Origin: Endozoicomonadaceae bacterium
GTDB lineage: Bacteria; Pseudomonadota; Gammaproteobacteria; Pseudomonadales; Endozoicomonadaceae
Assembly (NCBI GenBank): GCA_015163815.1
Contig: JAAOIJ010000139.1
Location: 1 to 8,835, forward strand
Direction: 5' to 3'
Length of the DNA stretch: 8,835 nucleotides
The position numbers and the translations under genes are program-made. Numbering within the stretch: position 1 is the first letter of the stretch; every line of letters starts with the position of its first letter. The notes beneath the pieces were generated by a model. That model ran no database searches, was not told the DNA's origin, and was given only the letters and a program-made list of their open reading frames with translations. Of the stretch, positions 1 to 7,016 are shown in pieces.

Positions 1-840
1 ATATCGACCAATCACCCTGACGGTTTAAAACAGGTCAATCATATTATTGCCATTGGTTCAGGAAAAGGAGGTGTTGGCAAATCAACGGTAGCTGCAAACT
101 TAGCAGCTACATTACAGCAGTTAGGTTTAAAAATTGGCTTATTAGATGCCGATATTTACGGGCCTAGCCAAAATCACTTGCTAGGTCTAAAACCTAAACA
201 CAACACATCCACACAACAGGCACAAGATACCTTAACACAACCACTTATCGTGCAAGGCATCAAAGCATTATCCATTTCTTGTTTTACTGCCCAAGATACG
301 CCTATTATATGGCGAGGCCCAATGGCCAGCTCTGCTTTACAACATATGCTATTTAAAACGGATTGGGGAAATTTGGATATTTTGCTAGTAGACTTGCCAC
401 CTGGTACCGGAGATATTCCTTTAACATTAACACAAAAAATCTCTTTATCTGGCGCAATCATGGTCACAACACCCCATAACTTATCGTTAAATGATGTTAG
501 GCGAGCTATTGAAATGTTTCGTAAAGTAAAAGTGCCTATTTTAGGCCTTATTGAAAATATGGCTTGGCATTTATGTTCCAACTGTGCCCATATAGAGCAT
601 ATCTGGGGAAATGAAAACACACTGCAAGATTTATTATTAGCTTATCATTTAAAGTTATTAGGCTCTCTTCCATTAGACCCTTTAATTTGCCAAAACAACA
701 AAAATAACCCCATCTTAGCCTGGCACAATCCGCAAGCTCATTCATCCAAAGCTTATCAAAAAATAGCGAATGTGATGTATACTTCATTGCTTGAAAAAGA
801 AGCAATCCATACAAAACCCATCCTAGAAATCAAAAATTAA
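1..840 (+). CDS. mrp: Mrp/ApbC iron-sulfur cluster carrier ATPase (5' end outside window)
   Basis: Frame 1 is open from the first base to TAA at 838-840, giving 279 residues. E. coli Mrp is about 370 aa, so roughly 90 N-terminal residues (the MIP18/DUF59-like domain) should lie upstream. Visible residues: deviant Walker A GKGGVGKST at 21-29 of the fragment, LDADIYGPS at 48-56, WRGPM after residue 100, DLPPGTGD at 131-138, and a CxxC pair (C192, C195, context WHLCSNCAH). In this family the CxxC of two subunits holds a bridging 4Fe-4S cluster in a cytosolic homodimer that passes clusters to apoproteins, and the P-loop binds ATP. The usual Pro after Ser in GPS(I)P is replaced here (GPSQN). All key residues are present, so it should be functional. 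It is followed by a gene-free spacer and an IS; no hairpin terminator is visible. Confidence 0.95.
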   Translation: MSTNHPDGLKQVNHIIAIGSGKGGVGKSTVAANLAATLQQLGLKIGLLDADIYGPSQNHLLGLKPKHNTSTQQAQDTLTQPLIVQGIKALSISCFTAQDTPIIWRGPMASSALQHMLFKTDWGNLDILLVDLPPGTGDIPLTLTQKISLSGAIMVTTPHNLSLNDVRRAIEMFRKVKVPILGLIENMAWHLCSNCAHIEHIWGNENTLQDLLLAYHLKLLGSLPLDPLICQNNKNNPILAWHNPQAHSSKAYQKIANVMYTSLLEKEAIHTKPILEIKN

Positions 841-971
841 TGCATTATTTTTCATAAACCCTCTAATAATCAGTTTTTTTGAACCGTCTGAAAAAATAAT
901 GGGCACACTTAAGATACAAAATAGATAATAACACATCATATCATCTGATTATTTTAGACTAACTCATTCAA

Positions 972-1005
972 CCTTGCCTTGCCTTGCCTTGCCTTGCCTT
1001 GCCTT
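972..1005. repeat. CCTTG pentanucleotide tandem repeat
   Basis: Six perfect consecutive CCTTG units (972-1001) followed by a partial CCTT. It lies in the 841-1070 spacer between mrp and the IS5-type element. No gene is visible in that spacer; it also holds a 12-bp palindrome, ATGATATATCAT, at 1048-1059. A five-base repeat would shift frame if coding, but no convincing ORF crosses it, so an effect could only be on spacing or transcription. The function is unknown. Confidence 0.9.
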
Positions 1006-1191
1006 ATATCGATTATAAAAAACCTGACTTTAGCATAACCAGTGAGCATGATATATCATATTTAAACAGACTGAGACCTTTGCAATAAGGCAACATTATT
1101 CATGTAAAAAAATAATATAAAGACAATTAAGTTTTATGATTTAAAAACCATGATTTATGATAATGCTTAATTTTTACCTGAGTCTTATATC

Positions 1192-2168
1192 ATGAATGCT
1201 TCACAAGTAGCGATTAAAAAAAGATTAAATCGTTGTTCAAGAAAATGTTTTGTACTTAAACTACTAACCATTATTGACTGGAATGCTGTTTCACATTTGT
1301 TGTATCATGAAAAACAAAAAAAACGTCAACATCTGTTATTGTCTTTTAAAACGATTTAAAGCTATTTTACTAGATCAATGGTATAACTTAAGTGATCCAG
1401 AATTAGAGTCGAATCTTGTGTTAAGGGAATATTTTATGCTGTTTTATGATTTTGATTATCATGATATCCCAGATCATAGCACATTATCTCGCGCAAGGAA
1501 TTGGTTAAATTCAAGTCACGTCATGCCTAAATGAATGAAATTAATTAATCAACCATTAGACAATCAGGATTTAAAAATAATCAATTTATCATCAGCTATA
1601 TTAGAGGCTACTATTATAGAATCTCGAGGTGCGCCTAAAAAAAAAGCTTTAGAGTATCATGAAGATCAACGCATTGAAACACCATTAAGTGCAGATCATG
1701 AAACACGTTGGGTTAAAAAAAGGTCGATTTTATTTAAGTTATAAGCTACATGCCAGAACAGATCCAGAAGGTTATTGTGATGAAATAGCTGTTACAGCAG
1801 CGAATGTGCATGATAGTCAAGTGCTGTTACCTATTTTAAAAAAAGTTAAACCTAGCGTCAGAATTTTTACTGATAAAGGATATGCTTCTACAAAAAACAG
1901 GAAGCTTTTAAATAATCAAAATTTAAAAGATGGCATTATGAATAAAGCTTCTCGCAATAAGGCTTTAGATCATCATGAAATGAAGCGAAATAAAATAATC
2001 AAAAAAACACGTTGAGTCATTGAACAGAGTTTTGGGACTTTAAAGCGTCTTTTTTTATTCACTAAAGCGAAATATTTTAGTGCCGAAAAAGTATTAACGC
2101 AGGCTTATTTGAAAGTAATCTGTGTTAATTTATTAAAAGCGAGTAATAAAATAAGTCATGATTTTTAG
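1192..2168 (+). pseudogene. IS5-family DDE transposase, multiply disrupted
   Basis: The reading frame can be followed in pieces from ATG 1192 to TAG 2166-2168, about 325 codons, normal for the family. Pieces: MNASQVAIKKRL... in frame 1; a +1 shift near the A8 run at about 1316-1323; LLDQWYNLSDPELES and IPDHSTLSRARNWL in frame 2; TGA at 1532-1534; LINQPLDNQDLKI and LEATIIES in the same frame; a +1 shift in the A7 run at about 1715-1721; YKLHARTDPEGY, ANVHDS and TDKGYAS in frame 3; TGA at 2013-2015; then VIEQSFGTLKRLF to the end. The second and third catalytic residues (D of TDKGY, E of VIEQSFG) are visible, but the first, normally D in the DATIIES motif, is E. Both shifts fit one extra A in a homopolymer. 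The protein cannot be made. Confidence 0.9.
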
Positions 2169-2175
2169 CATTTCC

Positions 2176-2219
2176 AGGAGGATTCCGTCTAAAATGTTCA
2201 ATTTAGATGGAATCCTCTT
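2176..2219 (+). terminator. Strong hairpin at the end of the IS transposase, probable terminator
   Basis: An 18-bp stem, 2176-2193 pairing with 2202-2219, with two G-U pairs in + strand RNA and an 8-nt loop. It starts 7 bases after the transposase stop codon. No T-run follows directly, so it may end transcription weakly, protect the mRNA 3' end, or block read-through into xseA. The hairpin is clear; its role is inferred. Confidence 0.6.
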
Positions 2220-2444
2220 AAAATAGAACGAAATACGACTCATTTTATCATTTTTTTTGAAAAAAAATAAAAATAAACATTATTTAAAATTTATTCTCTT
2301 ATTGCAAAGGTCTCAGTCTATCGTATTCCTGTTGCACACAGAGGAACAACTCATGATAGAATATGAGCATCATGTCATCACAATGATGGCATATTGATTA
2401 CAATATATATCATATTATTTTTTATTTAAAATAGCAGAAAAATC

Positions 2445-3842
2445 ATGCCACCTTCTTCTAAATCGATCCATATTTTAAGTGTTAATGCCTTTATTCAATC
2501 AGCAAAAGGATTACTTGAAACATCCTTTTCTCACGTATGGATCTCAGGAGAGATCTCTAATTTAACACAACATACATCAGGACATTGGTATTTTCATCTA
2601 AAAGATCAACAAGCACAAATTCGATGCGCTATGTTTAAAGGACAAAATCGGCATGTCAATTTTGAGCCGAAACATGGGCAACAAATTATTATTCGAGCAA
2701 AAGCAACGTTATACTCTGCAAAAGGTGATTTTCAATTATTAGTTCAAACCATGGAACCAGCAGGTGAAGGGGCTCTTCAACAAGCTTTTGATCAATTGAA
2801 AAAAAAATTACTAGCAGAAGGATTATTTGAAGCGCAATATAAAAAAAAATTACCGACCTTTCCAAAGAACTTAGCTGTGATAACATCTCCTTCTGGTGCT
2901 GTCATTCAAGATATTTGCAGCGTTTTAAAGCGTCGATGCCCTTTCATTCAGATAACTATTTTACCGGCTAATGTTCAAGGTAAGGAAGCCATTTCAGATT
3001 TATTAAAACAATTCACTTTAGTACATCAAATGCCACATCATTTTGATGCATTAATTATTGCACGAGGTGGAGGTTCTTTAGAAGATTTACAAGCATTTAA
3101 CGATGAAAAAATAGCAAGAGCTATTGCTGCTTGCCCTATTCCTATTATCAGCAGTATAGGACATGAAACAGATACTACCATTGCCGATTTAGTAGCTGAT
3201 TATCGCGCAGCCACACCATCTGTGGCTGCAGAAATTATTAGTCTCAATCAATTAGACTGGATGAAGACATTACAAACGTATCAACATCAACTCAAGCAAT
3301 GCATGAAGTATAAATACCAGAAAGTACAATCTATATTCGATATACTTTACAAATCATTACCTCGTCCAATGGATATGTTGCGAGAACGCACGCAACAATT
3401 AGATCATTTCACTTTACAATTAACGCATGGATATTATCAACAACTTGCTTTGTATCGAGAAAAAATACAAATGAGAACACATCAATTACAAAAATTAACA
3501 CCAGTACATACGTTACAACAATCTCATTTAATGCTTAAACATACCATACAGTCTCTCCTTCGAACAACTGATCATCTCTTGCCACAGTATCAACAAACAT
3601 TAACAAACTATACTCAAAGATTACAAGATTATAATCCGTTGAATATATTAAAAAGAGGATACAGTGTCTTACAGAATGAGCAAAAAAAAATAATTTCTTC
3701 TCATAATCAAGTCAAAATAAATCAAACCATAGCCATTCAAGTTGCCGATGGAAGCCTTTCAGCAAAAATTATCAATATTCAAACTAATGAGTCAGTAGGC
3801 TATAGATGGCGCGATCATTCGAATGGATCAAGAAGCCTATAG
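2445..3842 (+). CDS. xseA: Exodeoxyribonuclease VII large subunit
   Basis: 465 aa, close to E. coli XseA (456 aa). Exonuclease VII (XseA with several small XseB subunits) degrades single-stranded DNA from both ends to acid-soluble oligonucleotides, acting in the cytoplasm in repair and recombination. Domain order: N-terminal OB fold with VWISGEISNL (31-40) and GHWYFHLKD (46-54); catalytic domain with AVITSPSGAVIQD (144-156), the hallmark ARGGGSLEDLQAFNDE (206-221), SSIGHETDTTIADLVAD (236-252) and RAATPSVAAE (254-263); a long Gln-rich helical region (about 270-395); and C-terminal NPLNILKRGYSVL (397-409). All signature motifs are present and there is no disruption. ATG 2445 is the first start that keeps the whole OB fold; only a weak purine stretch precedes it. 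xseB is not in the window. The IS 130 bp upstream may have altered its promoter. Confidence 0.97.
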   Translation: MPPSSKSIHILSVNAFIQSAKGLLETSFSHVWISGEISNLTQHTSGHWYFHLKDQQAQIRCAMFKGQNRHVNFEPKHGQQIIIRAKATLYSAKGDFQLLVQTMEPAGEGALQQAFDQLKKKLLAEGLFEAQYKKKLPTFPKNLAVITSPSGAVIQDICSVLKRRCPFIQITILPANVQGKEAISDLLKQFTLVHQMPHHFDALIIARGGGSLEDLQAFNDEKIARAIAACPIPIISSIGHETDTTIADLVADYRAATPSVAAEIISLNQLDWMKTLQTYQHQLKQCMKYKYQKVQSIFDILYKSLPRPMDMLRERTQQLDHFTLQLTHGYYQQLALYREKIQMRTHQLQKLTPVHTLQQSHLMLKHTIQSLLRTTDHLLPQYQQTLTNYTQRLQDYNPLNILKRGYSVLQNEQKKIISSHNQVKINQTIAIQVADGSLSAKIINIQTNESVGYRWRDHSNGSRSL

Positions 3843-4072
3843 TGCAAAATAAAACAGATGATTATCAAAAAATGCTCATGCTGAATGCACTAGCAAAAAA
3901 CATGAGAACGTCAAATGATTATCTCAAAACATATTCATACTCAAAAATACTTTGTATTCATTTTCAAAAAAAAGAGATGCTTCACAGTATTTTATTGACA
4001 ATTGATTCACTAAGTGAAAAAAAATTTAGCAATCTTTTAGTGCATATTGATCCACGATCAATTTATTTTTGA
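3806..4072 (+). CDS. Small unknown ORF overlapping the 3' end of xseA
   Basis: 88 codons from ATG 3806, overlapping xseA by 37 bases in another frame, to TGA at 4070-4072. An internal ATG at 3872 would give a 66-residue protein beginning MLMLNALAKNM without overlap. The product is basic and polar, with no signal peptide, membrane segment or motif that I recognise. Neither start has a clear ribosome binding site. It could be a real small gene, the tail of a decayed gene, or chance in AT-rich DNA. It is retained because it fills most of the gap between xseA and the convergent gene ending at 4135. Confidence 0.35.
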   Translation: MARSFEWIKKPIVQNKTDDYQKMLMLNALAKNMRTSNDYLKTYSYSKILCIHFQKKEMLHSILLTIDSLSEKKFSNLLVHIDPRSIYF

Positions 4073-4134
4073 TCTATTCTCACTGTTAAATATGAGATCT
4101 TTGCAAGATTTAGCATAACGAGAAGGATTTATCA

Positions 4135-4770
4135 TTAAAAAAAAACAGACATGATCCAAGTAATATCACCTCGAATCACCATAATCATGAGGCCTATATA
4201 CATCTCCAGTAAGAATTTATTGTGCGTTTTATGTTTATTCAAATGCTTATTTTGACTTTGAAATAATGATATTAATACATCTTTATAAAGATGTATATTA
4301 CTAAATGATGATACCTCCAGTAGAATGAAACGAGAAATCTCACGATAAAAAATAATATTTTCGAACAATAACTGAGATAAAAAAGTTGAAGTCAGCATAG
4401 GTGATAGAATTAATATATTATCAGGGAAACCCCACTTTCGAAAACAAGGATAAATATATTTCTTTAAATAATCATACCCTTCTTTTGCTGTCTTCATTAA
4501 TTCAGGTTGTCTCTGTATATCTCCCTCTATTGAGCCAATAACCTCTAGAATCTTCCTCTTCATATGTGTACTGAGTTGGCATAAATCTTTCTCTGTAAGT
4601 TTTGCGACTTGACTACTTGTGTTTCTGAGTAAAAATTCATTTTGCAGCTTTAGAAGATCTGTTACAAAGGGAGGTAGTCTTGAAAATAATCCATCATTAT
4701 TATGAGCTAAATGATAGGTTGAAAACAACATCAAAAAGATTAATAGGAAAGGGTAGAATAATTTGTGCAT
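4135..4770 (-). CDS. Unknown protein with N-terminal signal peptide
   Basis: 211 aa if started at ATG 4768-4770. That start is preferred over the ATG 15 bases upstream because AAGGA lies 7 bases before it and the protein then begins directly with a signal sequence: MHK, a hydrophobic core (LFYPFLLIFLMLF), then a possible cleavage site after HLA at about residue 22. The mature part is mixed charged and helical (FVTDLLKLQNEFLL, LTEKDLCQLSTHMKRKIL) with hydrophobic stretches near the C-terminus (GLMIMVIRGDITW). I recognise no family. The signal sequence and good ribosome site argue that it is real. Export to the periplasm, outer surface or, in a host-associated bacterium, the host compartment is plausible but not shown. 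It converges with xseA and stands alone next to IS debris, consistent with an accessory gene. Confidence 0.65.
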   Translation of the reverse strand: MHKLFYPFLLIFLMLFSTYHLAHNNDGLFSRLPPFVTDLLKLQNEFLLRNTSSQVAKLTEKDLCQLSTHMKRKILEVIGSIEGDIQRQPELMKTAKEGYDYLKKYIYPCFRKWGFPDNILILSPMLTSTFLSQLLFENIIFYREISRFILLEVSSFSNIHLYKDVLISLFQSQNKHLNKHKTHNKFLLEMYIGLMIMVIRGDITWIMSVFF

Positions 4771-4894
4771 TTTACAATCCTTCATGTCTTCAATAAAAAA
4801 ATAAAAGCAAATATCATTTCAAAAGACCCATTCAATCATAAAGCAGAAGACATAAAAGTTTTTCTATTCCTAGCATAACGTCATTAGGTGTTCG

Positions 4895-5660
4895 CTAATT
4901 TAACATTTTTCCAGGTCTATTATTGAGTGCTTTTTTAATTGCCAAAATTTCATCATCTTCTATGTCGATAAACTCTGTTGGCTTTGGTAGATATTGACAA
5001 ACTAATTCATTGGTATGCTCATTGAAATCTCTTTCCCATAAAGCCTAAGATTCATAAAAATAACATTTTATTTTCAATGTTTTATATAATACTTCATGCT
5101 GATAAAATGCTTTGCCATGATCAACAGTAATCGTTTATCTATATTGAAGTGGCATATTTGTTAAACACTTGATCATACAGTCTTTTAGTTCATTCGCTTG
5201 ACGAGCCTCAATTTTTTGTAAAAAAACATATTGAGAGCATCTTTCGACTAAGCTAACAATAACGCCTTGATCATTTTTTCCTATAATAATCTTTGCTTAC
5301 CAGTTTTCAATATGACATTTTTCATCGAAAAATAGGTATTTTTGTAATATCGACTCGATTAGCAATAAGCCTTCTACCCGATGTTTTTTTTCTAGTGCAA
5401 TATTTTTTACCTTGATGTCTTCAATTTTTGTATAAGTCAGATCCTAGTGCGCTTTGTTTCTTAATATATTGATCAATCGTTGCATGATTAATTTATCTAT
5501 TTTCTAATCTCAATCGCCCTAAAATTTGATCAGAACTCCATTTTTTTCCAAAACATTAATATATTTCATCATACTAAGGAGCATGTTATAAGGTTTTCTG
5601 CTTGCTTTTAATTACCTTTCTTGCGCTAATTGATGAGCCATGTCATTCTTTTGTTTTTGT
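4895..5660 (-). pseudogene. IS30-family transposase remnant
   Basis: No long frame survives, but the minus strand read across frames gives the IS30 transposase order. KKWSSDQILGRLRLEN (about 5505-5553) matches the W-S-P-E/D-Q-I motif. LYKN-RHQGKKY (about 5400-5440) and RRLIANRVDI (about 5350-5380) match the LYKHLRHRGKRY and RIPNRVSI-type segments. IIIGKNDQGVIVSLVER (about 5245-5295), TVDHGKAF (about 5109-5132), LWERDFNEHTNELVCQYL (4990-5044) and ALNNRPGKML (4898-4927) follow. The D of TVDHGKAF and the E of NEHTN survive. The region of the first catalytic D (normally WEGD) reads W-stop-AK. Further stops include TAG at 5045-5047. The N-terminal helix-turn-helix part and the usual C-terminal tail are missing. 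An old, immobile fragment; terminal repeats were not identified. Confidence 0.85.
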
Positions 5661-5797
5661 TAAAAAAAAGAAATGATAGGAATGCTTAGCATTTAACTGC
5701 TTTTTTTAGCTATAAAAAAGGTCTTATTGTTGCAGTTTATACTTGAGAAAGCAATATAATATCCAGATATCCCTATGATCATGGACTAACATATTTT

Positions 5798-6378
5798 TTA
5801 AAGAAAAGGTCTCTTCAACCATAAATGTATATTATTACTGCCCATTAGAGCACGAGGTTTTTGGCAGATTTTCATGAAAAATAGCATTAAAACTCGCTGT
5901 AATTCCGATCGTTGCTCTTCAGGCTTATAGGAACGCTGTACTTCTGCATATCCAGTGTATGTTATGCCTTCTGTTCCTTTATAAACGACAGCTTGTGATG
6001 CTTTTCCAGTTTATTCAGCGTTTTTAATGCTTTTTTCTCTTTCATTTTCTGATACTTGTGCCGTTTCTTAATATTGTTGCCTGTCTCATCATGCAAGACT
6101 ATATTCATGAGCCTATAGTGAGATAATTCCATTTGAAAAAGTTTATAAATACTGGATGTTCCACTTTTATTTAAAGTATAGTCTAAAAGAGAATCTATAT
6201 TTTTTGCAAAATCCTCTAAATCGACATTTAGCGTATTCTGTCTTATTTTACATATGTATTCAAATGCAGATGTTCCTGTATCATTTATACTTTGTAGCAA
6301 ATATACTATTTGATTAGCATCGAATTTTTTATTATTTGAATCAGAGGAGTAATGATTTCTACAGCTGTTGTTGAGCAA
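5798..6378 (-). pseudogene. Unknown gene broken by a frameshift
   Basis: The upstream part is open from TTG 6378 (directly after an in-frame TAG, no ATG near the beginning) to TAA at 5962-5964. A different frame is open from 6010 down to TAA at 5798-5800 and encodes a protein-like stretch: VVYKGTEGITYTGYAEVQ, then SYKPEEQRSELQRVLMLFF and ICQKPRALMGSNNIHLWLK. Joining them by a single -1 shift between about 5965 and 6010, for example in the A4 run near 6003-6006, gives about 190 residues. The reconstructed product is soluble-looking and rich in Lys, Asn and Leu, with a charged helix (KKRHKYQKMKEKKALKTLNK). I recognise no family. The missing start suggests N-terminal loss as well. It lies between two IS remnants and is probably an accessory gene in decay. 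Confidence 0.5.
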
Positions 6379-6418
6379 ATACTATTGAATGCCTTTTGAT
6401 TTTTCTTAGAGCGTGTCC

Positions 6419-6700
6419 TCATTCTGAATTCACCCAAATAATAGCACACGCAATATAAATCATCGCTTTAAAATGCCTAGCTAGCTTGAGACCTTTGCAA
6501 TAAGACAACAAAGACGCCTGATATGATCTTTTTTATTAAAATAGTTTAAAAAATGACGTAATTTATGTATTTTTTGAATAAAAAAATACATAAATTATTC
6601 ATTTAACTGCTTATTGCAAAGGTCTCAGCTTATCAAAACGAATCAAAATACTTCTAAAATATTTTAATCTAGCCAATCAATTTTCAAATAAGATGGCTTT
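6419..6700 (-). pseudogene. C-terminal fragment of IS transposase, split by the mini-element
   Basis: On the minus strand, removing 6488-6626 plus one copy of the AGCTT duplication restores a continuous frame reading ILIRFDKLARHFKAMIYI, then ACAIIWVNSE and TGA at 6419-6421. This resembles the RYDKLA...AAI...W end common in IS5-type transposases. Further upstream a shifted frame gives KAILFENWLARLKYF (about 6655-6700), matching the preceding family segment with at least one indel. No catalytic residues remain. Confidence 0.6.
6488..6626. mobile_element. 139-bp MITE-like element sharing ends with the 1073-2314 IS
   Basis: The ends are the same perfect 17-bp inverted repeat, GAGACCTTTGCAATAAG, at 6488-6504 and inverted at 6610-6626. 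A direct target duplication AGCTT lies on both sides (6483-6487 and 6627-6631); if the ends are taken as TGAGACC...GGTCTCA, the duplication is GCT. No ORF. The interior has a perfect 17-bp AT-rich stem (6559-6575 with 6581-6597, 5-nt loop). Its interior does not match that of the long IS beyond about 22 bp at the left end, so it is not a simple internal deletion. It was presumably moved in trans by an IS5-type transposase that recognises these ends. Confidence 0.85.
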
Positions 6701-6830
6701 ATTTTGCCTTCTCAATTGTGAAATGCAGCAGTAAAGCCTTTTCTATAGCCAAAAAAAGCAATCTATAAATGATTTTCAGGTTGAAGACACGCCCTAGTCT
6801 TACTCTACAATCACGATTAAGAAATACTAC

Positions 6831-6850
6831 GGCGTGTCTTCAATCTAAAA
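6831..6850. repeat. Orphan copy of the older IS terminal repeat
   Basis: GGCGTGTCTTCAATCTAAAA matches the right end of the 6409-6793 remnant (read inward) at 18 of 20 positions and then diverges. With 6781-6793 it forms a perfect 13-bp inverted repeat spaced by 37 bp. It is best read as the end of a second copy of the same IS whose body is gone. The following 6851-7016 is AT-rich and I find no transposase segment in it. Confidence 0.6.
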
Positions 6851-7016
6851 GTAGGTTATTTTTTACTTTACAATAAACGACAATCTTTTTATGCAAAACA
6901 GAGCGTACAATCTGATTCTCGCATTAATTCAGAATAATATCTTGATGGCTATTTTTTTTAACAATAGATAATAGATTACTGTTTTATTTCAGAGTTTCGA
7001 AAGAAAGGATAAAAAC

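Larger units (their letters stand above)
1073..2314 (+). mobile_element. IS5-family insertion sequence, complete ends, dead transposase
   Basis: A 1242-bp element bounded by perfect 17-bp terminal inverted repeats GAGACCTTTGCAATAAG at 1073-1089 and, inverted, at 2298-2314. One transposase pseudogene fills most of it, followed by a strong hairpin. The size, end sequence and DDE transposase fit the IS5 family; subgroup not determined. The inverted match continues 5 bp beyond each end (AGACT before, AGTCT after), so the flanks are reverse complements of each other and no direct target duplication is visible. The same 17-bp ends border a 139-bp mini-element at 6488-6626. It separates mrp from xseA and is immobile unless another copy supplies transposase. 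Confidence 0.9.
6409..6793 (-). mobile_element. Remnant of a second DDE-type IS, interrupted by a mini-element
   Basis: Imperfect terminal inverted repeats bound it: GCGTGTCCTCATTCTGAA starting at 6411, and the reverse complement of GGCGTGTCTTCAACCTGAA at 6775-6793. Flanking TTAG on the left (6406-6409, overlapping the outer base) and CTAG on the right (6794-6797) resemble the YTAR target of some IS5-family elements. Without the inserted 139-bp element and its duplicated target, only about 240 bp remain, coding on the minus strand for the C-terminus of a transposase. Most of the IS, including the catalytic core, has been deleted. Family placement as IS5-like rests on the ends and the C-terminal peptide. 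Confidence 0.65.

Noticed and set aside
174..620. 148-codon frame on the minus strand inside mrp
   Set aside because: It is antisense to the conserved Mrp ATPase core with all motifs in the + frame; a shadow.
548..814. 88-codon minus-strand frame inside mrp
   Set aside because: Antisense to the CxxC region of mrp, with no independent support.
1712..1724. Programmed frameshift in the A7 run of the transposase, as in two-ORF insertion sequences
   Set aside because: The shift needed is +1 (or -2), not the usual -1 on A AAA AAG, and other stops and a second shift exist in the same gene, so an indel is more likely.
1532..2015. TGA read as tryptophan (recoded genetic code), because both transposase stops are TGA
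   Set aside because: Intact genes here use TGG for Trp (mrp, xseA), and pdxJ ends normally at a TGA that overlaps the acpS start. The element also has two frameshifts, so simple decay explains it.
2394..2418. Sigma-70 promoter for xseA (TTGATT ... TATTAT)
   Set aside because: The spacing between the two hexamers is only about 13 bp; AT-rich sequence gives many such weak matches.
2689..2886. 65-codon minus-strand frame inside xseA
   Set aside because: Antisense to the conserved XseA catalytic region; a shadow.
5690..5800. Possible right terminal repeat of the IS30 remnant near GCTTAGCATTTAAC
   Set aside because: Its similarity to the sequence past the left end is in direct, not inverted, orientation and is too weak.
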